DNA from: Chloroflexota bacterium
GTDB taxonomy: Bacteria > Chloroflexota > Anaerolineae > Anaerolineales > DRKV01
NCBI GenBank assembly: GCA_011051635.1
Contig: DRKV01000076.1
Location: 1 to 6,435 of the forward strand
Reading direction: 5' to 3'
Length of the DNA: 6,435 nucleotides
Under the pieces are notes generated by a model that was not told the origin of the DNA, made no database searches, and saw nothing but the letters and a program-made list of their open reading frames with translations. The first letter of the stretch is position 1. Every line of letters starts with the position of its first letter. Positions 1 through 6,160 of this stretch are shown here, in pieces. The translations under genes were made by a program, and so were the position numbers.

Positions 1-876
1 AATGGGCGACTCTGCCTGCAAACGCTGGGTTGTCATCAGGAAGAGGAAGACCAGCACCATTCCCCCTGCGAACAAATACGAAAGTTGCCAGGCCCTGACA
101 TAGGCGAGGGGATTAGCCAGGCTGAACAAAGCCACATAGGAGTAGGCCGCCAGCAGCAAGGCAGTGACATAGCCCGCCCACGTCAGCCAGGGACGGCGAC
201 GCGCCCACGAAACCCCAGCCGGGAAGTAAAATCCCAGAGAAAATAAGCCCGCCCCGGCCATAGGGACGGCCAAACTCCACAGGGGGGTGAAGGTATGGGA
301 GGTGTACACATCAAACAAAGCCCCCAGCATCACCGCCACAGAGACTCCAATGACTGTAAACGCGCGTCCATCCGGAGAACCCCGCCGCAGAAGGAACACC
401 CAGACCGCCGCGCCCAGGTAAATCAGGCCTATCAGGTACGGCAGGAGGAAATAAGCCACCCAATCAAAGACGGGGAACTGTTGCAGGGGAACCCAGTAGG
501 TTTGCAGGCTCCCGTCTGGAGTGCGTACGCCGATGGAAACGGTGTCGCCGGGCTGAAACTGAGAGAGAACCCGCCGGATATCCGAGGCGTTGTTCACCGG
601 TTCATCGGCTACGCGCAGGAGTTGGTAGCCTAATTTCAACCCCATCTCGTGGGCGTTCCAAGATACCGCACCGGCAGGCCCCGAATCGTTGAACATCATG
701 GTCGGCTCCACAAACGCGCCCAGGAAAGGCGTGCGCTTCCAGCGCGCCGCGTTCAACGGAAGCAATGCGAAGGCCACCAACGCCGCCAAAAGATACAGGA
801 AAACAAGGCTGGTAGCCAGGAATTCGGCGATATCTTTGCGGCTTTTCAGGCGAGGTAGGGCTTTGGAATCCAGCAT
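1..876 (-). CDS. Membrane sensor-like protein: TM helix, PDZ-like domain, multi-TM region (partial, N-terminal 292 aa)
   Basis: The frame is open from an ATG at 874-876 to the left edge, giving 292 residues with no stop; the C-terminus is missing. Residues 1-18 are polar and basic, and about 19-40 form a hydrophobic helix (signal anchor). Residues about 55-133 resemble a PDZ domain: a hydrophobic GLKLGYQLLRVADEPV stretch (79-94), then DIRRVL, then QPGDTVSIGVRTPDGS. About five further hydrophobic segments follow, near 138-163, 173-190, 199-220, 232-252 and 264-283. This predicts an outward-facing PDZ-like domain and a polytopic membrane unit. In Chloroflexi such N-termini are often followed by cytoplasmic GAF, histidine kinase or other signalling domains, but that part lies outside the window and is inference. 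No Shine-Dalgarno sequence precedes the ATG; the preceding bases are CCCACTCTCT. It lies 130 bp downstream of the DUF4032 gene on the same strand, so read-through transcription is possible. The specific function is unknown. Confidence 0.82.
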   Translation of the reverse strand, partial: MLDSKALPRLKSRKDIAEFLATSLVFLYLLAALVAFALLPLNAARWKRTPFLGAFVEPTMMFNDSGPAGAVSWNAHEMGLKLGYQLLRVADEPVNNASDIRRVLSQFQPGDTVSIGVRTPDGSLQTYWVPLQQFPVFDWVAYFLLPYLIGLIYLGAAVWVFLLRRGSPDGRAFTVIGVSVAVMLGALFDVYTSHTFTPLWSLAVPMAGAGLFSLGFYFPAGVSWARRRPWLTWAGYVTALLLAAYSYVALFSLANPLAYVRAWQLSYLFAGGMVLVFLFLMTTQRLQAESPI

Positions 877-883
877 AGAGAGT

Positions 884-923
884 GGGCAAGTCTGCGAGTT
901 CGCAAGTGAGCAGGTTTGCAAGC
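884..923. repeat. Degenerate tandem repeat of 8-bp units (consensus NNGCAAGT)
   Basis: Five contiguous 8-bp units can be read on the plus strand: GGGCAAGT, CTGCGAGT, TCGCAAGT, GAGCAGGT and TTGCAAGC. Positions 3-4 are always GC and position 7 is always G; position 5 is A or G. The array sits just upstream of the start codon of the leftmost gene (876) and would fall in its 5' leader or promoter. It contains the short palindrome TTCGCAA. The role is unknown; it could be a binding array, a slippage-derived repeat or a dispersed intergenic element. Confidence 0.6.
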
Positions 924-955
924 GGAGCGGGCAATAGTACGGCTAATTGTACCCC

Positions 956-961
956 ATTATG
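956..961 (-). promoter_or_regulatory. Possible -10 element for the PDZ-like membrane protein gene
   Basis: The minus strand reads CATAAT here (5 of 6 to TATAAT), followed by GGGG and TACAAT (946-951), a second -10-like hexamer. No convincing -35 box lies 16-18 bp upstream. The distance to the ATG at 876 would be about 70 nt, with the 8-bp repeat array inside the leader. The call is weak, and transcription could instead read through from the operon upstream. Confidence 0.22.
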
Positions 962-1006
962 GTTTTGCCGCCCGTAACAAGAGAGTGGCTTTTTCGTGTG
1001 ATGCGC

Positions 1007-2248
1007 TTACGAAAACTTTTCCAGGTAATCCTCCACGGCGGCGAAATGTCCCACATCCCGTTGGGCCCGCTCGGAGAGATACCACTTGTGTTCCAGCACC
1101 TGGCAATAGATTTCGACGGGGTTGGCGCGATGGGTCTGGATGTACCCCTGCAAGCGGGCAATCACGGGCTGGTAAACCTGCTCCATCCAAGCGTAGGCGG
1201 CCACGCTCAAAGGGACGCTGCGCCCCAGGCGCTCGGACATGGTAGCCTTGTACTCCTGAATCTCGTTCATTATGATGCGGGCCTGCCGCTCTCCAGCATC
1301 CAGGCCGGTGAGACGGCGCAACTGCTCCCGATGGAAGTTGCGGTCGGTAACGAAGGCGCGCAACTTCAGGGTGGAACCGTCCTCAGCGGCTTGCAGTTGC
1401 AACTCACCCACCGAAAAGCCGAGACGATTCAGGGCACGGATGCGCTCTTGAATGCGGTAGCGCTCCCCAGGGGCAATCACCTCCTCACGGGTGATTTCCT
1501 CCCACAAACGCTGGTAGCGCTCCAGGATGGAACGCGGCGTCTCAAAGACGGGAAATCCCGCTGGAAGCAGGCGCGAGGCCGCCAGGTCGGCCAAATCTCC
1601 GCTGATGTTTTCCTGCATGATACGCAAATCCCGGTAGCGCATGGCGGGCGAAAGGTGCTCGTGCATTTCTGCCGTTTCCGCATCCACCAGGTAAGCCTGC
1701 AACGTGCCGGCATCCCGCCGAAAGAGGGTGTTGGAGAGAGAGCAATCCCCCCAGTAGACGCCCGCGAGATGCAACTGCACCAGCAGGCCGGCCATAGCAT
1801 CCAGCAAGTGCTCCTGATAGACCTGCATGGAGGCATCTATGAACAAGGAGCGGTAAGGGAGAGAATAATCCAGATAACGGGTAATCAGCACGCTGGTTGT
1901 CCCCCAGGAGTGCTCCACGGCGGCGTGTCCAACGGCTTCCACGACAGGCAGATGTATCTCGCCCATACGGCGCAGGAGGTCGTACTCGTGTTCCGCCACA
2001 CCGGGAGGCAGTTCTTTGAGGGCATACAGGCGGCGGTCGTAATCCACGAAGACCACGGCATGGCGCGAGAGGCCGCGGGGCAAATCGGCCACCCGCGGCG
2101 AATGCTGGGGCCATTGTGCCAGCGCATACTCCCAGGGCAAATCCAAAAAATCGGGGTGCCCGGCGCGCAGGAAGATAGTCATCTGGGGCATTCCGCCCAC
2201 ATTGTCCCAGGCTCTTGTCGGGGTTTCGCCCTTCGTCTCGTCCGTCAT
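1007..2248 (-). CDS. DUF4032 protein with Kdo/WaaP (lipopolysaccharide) kinase-like fold
   Basis: This is a 413-residue soluble protein with no signal peptide or TM helix. The N-terminal half looks like a protein-kinase-like fold of the Kdo/WaaP type: RAGHPDFLDLPW (28-39), DLPRGLSRH (55-63), ALKEL with the presumed ATP-binding Lys78, a likely helix-C Glu near 86-88, and YLDYSLPYRSLF (125-136). The catalytic loop YWGDCSLSNTLF has Asp168 and Asn173, and VDAE has the metal-binding Asp189. All key residues are present, so activity is plausible. The C-terminal half (about 200-413) is largely helical and matches my recollection of DUF4032 (ENISGDL, RYQRLWEEITREEV, ERYRIQERIRALNRLGF). The substrate is unknown. 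The ATG overlaps the stop of the upstream ABC gene as ATGA, indicating translational coupling. In-frame Met20 or Met23, just before the conserved block, are alternative starts. A small-molecule, glycan or protein kinase role is inference. Confidence 0.9.
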   Translation of the reverse strand: MTDETKGETPTRAWDNVGGMPQMTIFLRAGHPDFLDLPWEYALAQWPQHSPRVADLPRGLSRHAVVFVDYDRRLYALKELPPGVAEHEYDLLRRMGEIHLPVVEAVGHAAVEHSWGTTSVLITRYLDYSLPYRSLFIDASMQVYQEHLLDAMAGLLVQLHLAGVYWGDCSLSNTLFRRDAGTLQAYLVDAETAEMHEHLSPAMRYRDLRIMQENISGDLADLAASRLLPAGFPVFETPRSILERYQRLWEEITREEVIAPGERYRIQERIRALNRLGFSVGELQLQAAEDGSTLKLRAFVTDRNFHREQLRRLTGLDAGERQARIIMNEIQEYKATMSERLGRSVPLSVAAYAWMEQVYQPVIARLQGYIQTHRANPVEIYCQVLEHKWYLSERAQRDVGHFAAVEDYLEKFS

Positions 2249-4053
2249 AGGCGTTTGCCCTGCGCTTCCACGTAATCCAAACTCTGGTGGCGAAAATACG
2301 TGTTGTACAGTTCGGCGTAGTGCCCGCCCTGCGCCATCAGGACATCATGCGTGCCCTCCTCGATAATGTCCCCCTGCCGGAGCACCAGGATACGGTCAGC
2401 AGCCCGCACGGTGGAAAGGCGGTGGGCTATCAAAATGCTGGTAGTGTTCTGCAAAATCATCTTCAAAGCCTGCTGAATCTGCCATTCGGTGAAAGGGTCG
2501 ATGCTGGCGGTGGCCTCATCAAGAATGAAGATGGCCGGTTTTTGCACCAGAACGCGCAACAACGCCACCAGTTGCCGCTGCCCCATCGAGAGGCGGCTGC
2601 CGCGCTCCCCGACGTCGGTTTGCAGGCCGTCGGGCAGGGCTTCCAGCCACTCCCCATCGCCAATCTGCCGCGCCAGGGTTTCGATTTCATCCCGCGAGAC
2701 CTCCGGGCGGGCATAGCGGATGTTCTCAGCCACCGTGCCCGAAAACAGGAAAGGCGCCTGCGAGACGATGCCCAACTGACGGCGGTACGAGGCCAAATCC
2801 AGGCTGCGAATATCCTGCCCATCCACCAGAATCTTCCCGCCCTGAAACTCGTAAAAGCGGGCAATCAGGCGGGCGATGGAAGATTTTCCGGCACCGGTGT
2901 GCCCCACCAGGGCCAGGTTTTCTCCGGCAGGGATATGCAGAGAGAACCCCTGCAAGACCGGCTCTTTCTCCGCATAACGGAAGGATACCCGCTGGAAGGT
3001 TATCTCGCCGCGCAAGGATTCTACCACCCGCGAACCAACCTGCCTTACAGCGGATTCCGCGTCCATGAGGGCGAAGACACGCTCCGAGGCCGACAGCCCC
3101 GATTGGATTTGCGCCCAAAACGCCGACAAATTGAGGATAGGGAACCAGAAGCGGTTCAAACTGCTCAAGAAGAGATACCAGGCCCCCACGGAGACCACCC
3201 CCGCGGCGGCTTGCTGCCCCCCCACGTACACCAGGATAGCGGTGCCGATGCCGGAGAGGGCATTCAGGGTAGGAAAGACAAGCGAAAGCACAAAACCGCG
3301 CTGCACGTTGACCCGGTAGGAAGAGCGGTTGGCTTCGTCGAACTCGGCGTAAATACCGGCCTCCTGACGGAAATTCTTGGCAACGGAAATCCCGCCAATG
3401 GTTTCTTTAATGGCCGCGTTGACGTTAGCCATCGCCCGCATCCCGCGGCGAGTCACCTTGCGGGCCAGGGAACGGAAGCCCACCGCCACAAGGAAAACCA
3501 CCGGTAAGAAAGAAAACAACAGAAAAGCCAGGCGCCGCTCGGTGCGGAGCAGGACAGCCCCCAGGATGGCGGCCTGCACCAGTTGGGCCGAGAGGTCGGT
3601 CACCAGGACGACCACCTGCCCGAATTCGTTGGTGTCCGAGGTGATGCGTGAGACGATTCTGCCGGAGGAGAAGCGGTCGAAGAAGGATAAATCGTGATGG
3701 ATGGCGGCACGGAAGGCATCGGCGCGCAGGCGCAGGATGACATCCCCCACCACGCGTTGGGTCAGGCGGCGGCGCGCCCAGTTGGCCCCCCAGTTGATTA
3801 TTCCCGTCGCCAGGACGGCGGCGGAGAGCAGCCCCATGAGAGACGCGTCCATGCTGGTCGCCAGGGCGTCCACGCCGCGGGCCACCAGGATGGGCAAGGC
3901 TGCGCCGCTCAACGCCAGCAAGATGACCAGAGCCACTATTCCCCCCATCCGCCGCAAATGCGGACGGAAGTAGGAACCCATGCGGGCTAACAACGCACGG
4001 TCGCTGTAGTGCCGGTCGTATGCTTCAGTATCCAGTCCAGAGAAAAAGCCCAT
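2245..4053 (-). CDS. ABC exporter half-transporter (TMD-NBD), catalytic-site subunit of a heterodimer
   Basis: This is a type IV (ABCB-like) exporter half-molecule of 602 residues from the ATG at 4051-4053. After an N-terminal elbow (EAYDRHYSD, 10-18) come about six TM helices, near 36-58, 72-88, 150-168, 176-194, 253-278 and 285-310. The nucleotide-binding domain has A-loop Tyr360, Walker A GHTGAGKSS (384-392, Lys390), Q-loop Gln432, signature LSMGQ (488-492), Walker B ILDEA with catalytic Glu513, and switch His544. The signature is non-canonical (Met for Gly) while Walker B is intact. This complements the upstream gene, whose Walker B is degenerate and whose signature is canonical. An in-frame GTG at 4089 would add 12 residues and leave 19 bp to the upstream stop, but its GGAG lies only 1 nt away. 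I prefer the ATG because MGFFSGLD resembles remembered homologue starts and a pyrimidine tract precedes it. The stop TGA overlaps the next gene's ATG. The exported substrate is unknown. Confidence 0.95.
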   Translation of the reverse strand: MGFFSGLDTEAYDRHYSDRALLARMGSYFRPHLRRMGGIVALVILLALSGAALPILVARGVDALATSMDASLMGLLSAAVLATGIINWGANWARRRLTQRVVGDVILRLRADAFRAAIHHDLSFFDRFSSGRIVSRITSDTNEFGQVVVLVTDLSAQLVQAAILGAVLLRTERRLAFLLFSFLPVVFLVAVGFRSLARKVTRRGMRAMANVNAAIKETIGGISVAKNFRQEAGIYAEFDEANRSSYRVNVQRGFVLSLVFPTLNALSGIGTAILVYVGGQQAAAGVVSVGAWYLFLSSLNRFWFPILNLSAFWAQIQSGLSASERVFALMDAESAVRQVGSRVVESLRGEITFQRVSFRYAEKEPVLQGFSLHIPAGENLALVGHTGAGKSSIARLIARFYEFQGGKILVDGQDIRSLDLASYRRQLGIVSQAPFLFSGTVAENIRYARPEVSRDEIETLARQIGDGEWLEALPDGLQTDVGERGSRLSMGQRQLVALLRVLVQKPAIFILDEATASIDPFTEWQIQQALKMILQNTTSILIAHRLSTVRAADRILVLRQGDIIEEGTHDVLMAQGGHYAELYNTYFRHQSLDYVEAQGKRL

Positions 4054-4108
4054 GAGATGGTGAGAGAAAAAGCGGCGTCGAGACTCCACACTCCAAAGGA
4101 GAGGGGCG

Positions 4109-5872
4109 TTAGCGGAAGATGCGCCGGTAGGCCGGGGAGACGCGCATCAATTCATCGTGGGTTCCCTGTGCCACGAGGCGCCCCTTGCGGAGCACGAGTA
4201 TCAAATCAGCCCAGCGGATTTGTGAGAGGCGGTGGGTAATGAGAAAGGTCGTCCGCCCCCGAGCCGCGGCAGCAATCGCCTGCTGGATTTTGTCTTCAGT
4301 GGCGCTGTCAATCGCGCTGGTGGAATCATCCAGCACCAGAATGGATGGGCGGGTGAGAAAGGCGCGCGCCAGCGCCAAACGCTGCCGCTGGCCTCCCGAG
4401 AGCGTCACGCCGCGCTCCCCAATGACGGTATCGTAGCCCTGGGCGAAAGAGAGAATGAATTCGTGCGCCTGAGCGGCTTTGGCCGCGGCAATGATTTCCT
4501 CCCGGCTGGCATCGCGCCGCCCAAAAGCGATGTTTTCCGCAATAGAGCGGGAGAAGAGGAAAATATCCTGCTCGATAAAAGAAATCTGTTCACGCAGGGA
4601 CTCCAGTTGCCAGTCGCGCACGTCCACGCCGTCCACAAGCACCTGCCCCTGGGCAACATCGTAGGTGCGGTTGATGAGACGGGTGAGGGTGGTCTTACCT
4701 GAGCCCGTCTGCCCTACAATGGCAACCGTTTGTCCCGGCTGCACAGAAAAGGAAATGTCTTCCAAAACCCGCTCCCCGTTTGGATAGGCAAAAGATACGC
4801 GGCGGAACTCCACCGCCCCTTGCAGAGGAGCAACGTACCCGGCGGTATTCTGGTCGAGGTTGTTCTCGCGGGTAATCAACTCCAAAATGCGTCGCGCCCC
4901 CGCCAGGCCGGATGAGACCTGCGAGTAGGCGAACAAGGAAACGAAGGTGGGAAAGCCAAACAACTGCAAGAGGCCAAAGTAAGCCACCACGTCCCCAACC
5001 CGCAAAGCCCCTTGACGGAAAAGTATCAGGGCGTGCAGCAATCCGCCCGCTTCGGCAATCCCCATCAAAAGGAGAGGCACAAAGCGGGCTTCCACATCCC
5101 CCTGCCGGACGAAGACGTCCCGGAAGCGGCGGGCATAGCGCTCAAAGAGGGTAATTTCGCTGCTTTCTTGTGATGCGCCCTTGACCGTCTCCACCCCGTC
5201 CAGGGCCTCCGTCAGGCGGGTGTTCAAGCGTCCAAAAGCAGAGCGCACCTCGTCCGTGATGGGCGCCAGTTCATGCAGGTATTGCCCCAAAGCAAGCGCA
5301 TAGGTGACGATGAACAAGGCCGGGGTCAGCATCAAGGCAGGATGATAACGGGGGGCGAGCAACAGGGGCATGACGAGGAAGTTCGCAGAACCAATCACCA
5401 GATTGATACCGGGGCTGAAAAGCAGGTTGACCTCCCGCACATCGTTAATCGCCCGCGCCATGGTATCTCCCACAGGCTGCAAACTGTGGAAGGTCATGCT
5501 CTTGCCCAACAGGCTGAGATACAGTTCGTCGCGGATGTCCCGCTCCATACGCTGACCGATGAGTTCCGCCCCAAAGTTGCGTCCCAGTTGCAAGACGCCG
5601 CGTATCACCTGTGAGGCGGCGATAAAGCCAGCCAGCGAGAGCAAGGTGGAGCGCAACGTTGGCGGGTGGGAGAGCACAAGGTCAAAGGCGCGCCCGGTGT
5701 AAACAGGCACGACCGCTGCCAGGGCCGCGTTCCCAACAGCCCCGATGACCATCACAACCGCCACATACCAGTAGGGCAGGAGATGGCTCCACAACCAGCG
5801 GAGAGGGTCTCGGTGGTCAAATTGCCGTTGATGAGGAAGGGTAAATTCCGAGGAAGGAGACAAGGCGCTCAT
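4109..5872 (-). CDS. ABC exporter half-transporter (TMD-NBD), degenerate-site subunit of a heterodimer
   Basis: This is a 587-residue ABC exporter half-molecule and the first gene of the minus-strand operon. About six TM helices lie near 33-57, 76-96, 152-172, 178-197, 263-285 and 292-318. The NBD has A-loop Tyr363, Walker A GQTGSGKTT (387-395, Lys393), Q-loop Gln435, signature LSGGQ (491-495), Walker B ILVLDDST (511-518) and switch His547. The position normally held by the catalytic Glu is Asp516. This Glu-to-Asp change with LDDSTS context is the known hallmark of the degenerate subunit in heterodimeric exporters such as BmrC and TM287. With the next gene it should form one active and one degenerate ATP site. 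The frame stays open upstream to a GTG at 6145, but the 91 extra residues do not look like an ABC N-terminus and cross the promoter region. The ATG at 5870-5872 is therefore chosen. No Shine-Dalgarno is visible; CCCCTTTTCCTT precedes the ATG. The substrate is unknown; a multidrug, lipid or peptide cargo is possible. Confidence 0.95.
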   Translation of the reverse strand: MSALSPSSEFTLPHQRQFDHRDPLRWLWSHLLPYWYVAVVMVIGAVGNAALAAVVPVYTGRAFDLVLSHPPTLRSTLLSLAGFIAASQVIRGVLQLGRNFGAELIGQRMERDIRDELYLSLLGKSMTFHSLQPVGDTMARAINDVREVNLLFSPGINLVIGSANFLVMPLLLAPRYHPALMLTPALFIVTYALALGQYLHELAPITDEVRSAFGRLNTRLTEALDGVETVKGASQESSEITLFERYARRFRDVFVRQGDVEARFVPLLLMGIAEAGGLLHALILFRQGALRVGDVVAYFGLLQLFGFPTFVSLFAYSQVSSGLAGARRILELITRENNLDQNTAGYVAPLQGAVEFRRVSFAYPNGERVLEDISFSVQPGQTVAIVGQTGSGKTTLTRLINRTYDVAQGQVLVDGVDVRDWQLESLREQISFIEQDIFLFSRSIAENIAFGRRDASREEIIAAAKAAQAHEFILSFAQGYDTVIGERGVTLSGGQRQRLALARAFLTRPSILVLDDSTSAIDSATEDKIQQAIAAAARGRTTFLITHRLSQIRWADLILVLRKGRLVAQGTHDELMRVSPAYRRIFR

Positions 5873-5915
5873 AAGGAAAAGGGGCGAAAGTTGGCATCTG
5901 TGAGATAGCGGAGCA

Positions 5916-5943
5916 AGGATACCACAAACACGTGCCGCGTCAC
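5916..5943 (-). promoter_or_regulatory. Predicted promoter of the ABC-ABC-DUF4032 operon
   Basis: The minus strand reads GTGACG (-35, 5938-5943), a 16-bp spacer, and TATCCT (-10, 5916-5921, 4 of 6 to consensus). TGG immediately before the -10 fits an extended -10 (TGn). The predicted transcription start near 5909 gives a leader of about 35-40 nt before the ATG at 5872. The spacer carries the palindrome CACGTG (5929-5934). Each box is an imperfect match, so the call is moderate. Confidence 0.4.
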
Positions 5944-6023
5944 GACTTTCACTATCAAAGCCAAAACCCCCGGTTGAACAGGCTGGGAAAGTAGCCCTGA
6001 TGCCAGGTTTGACACTTGCCGGC

Positions 6024-6054
6024 TTCGGAATGACAGAATTCGGAAAGTGCCGAA
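6024..6054. repeat. TTCGGAA direct repeat with an overlapping small inverted repeat
   Basis: TTCGGAA occurs at 6024-6030 and again at 6039-6045, a 15-bp start-to-start spacing. The second copy also begins an inverted repeat: TTCGG (6039-6043), loop AAAGTG, CCGAA (6050-6054). The element ends directly against the predicted -35 box of the FHA gene at 6056 and lies between the two divergent promoters. That position suits a regulator-binding site, but the sequence is short and could be chance. Confidence 0.35.
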
Positions 6055-6055
6055 A

Positions 6056-6085
6056 TTGGGCTAATTTTGGCAAAGGGGGTATAAT
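6056..6085 (+). promoter_or_regulatory. Predicted promoter of the FHA-domain gene
   Basis: A perfect TATAAT (-10, 6080-6085) is preceded at 18 bp by TTGGGC (6056-6061), a partial -35 matching TTG only. The predicted start near 6092 would give a leader of about 69 nt. A perfect TTGACA lies further upstream at 6009-6014, but the nearest -10-like hexamer (CAGAAT, 6034-6039) is 19 bp away, so it is a weaker second candidate. Confidence 0.5.
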
Positions 6086-6160
6086 GGTTATGATGGAATC
6101 AGGCTTGCGCGGCATGCCTGTGTAAAACAGACCAGAGAGGGTCACTTACCGCTATTGCTT

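Noticed and set aside
602..934. A 110-codon minus-strand frame overlapping the PDZ-like gene
   Set aside because: It is a frame-shifted shadow of the membrane protein, which has coherent hydrophobic segments and a PDZ-like pattern in the other frame.
962..1006. Rho-independent terminator after the DUF4032 gene
   Set aside because: There is no GC-rich hairpin followed by a T-run on the minus strand. Read-through into the next gene cannot be excluded.
947..2275. A 442-codon plus-strand open frame antisense to the DUF4032 gene
   Set aside because: It almost exactly mirrors a gene with clear family motifs. Its translation is low-complexity and rich in Gly, Gln and His, with no recognisable domain. 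Long antisense frames are common opposite GC-rich genes.
2287..3507. A 406-codon plus-strand open frame antisense to the second ABC gene
   Set aside because: It is opposite a full-length ABC protein with all NBD motifs. The translation is Arg-, Gln- and His-rich and has no family features.
4054..4089. GTG start at 4089 for the second ABC gene
   Set aside because: It cannot be excluded, but its GGAG sits only 1 nt from the GTG. The ATG at 4053 gives a typical N-terminus, so it is recorded only as an alternative.
5873..6145. N-terminal extension of the first ABC protein from a GTG at 6145
   Set aside because: The 91 extra residues do not resemble a signal or ABC N-terminus, and they cross the predicted divergent promoters. 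The remaining 587 residues already match the usual half-transporter length.
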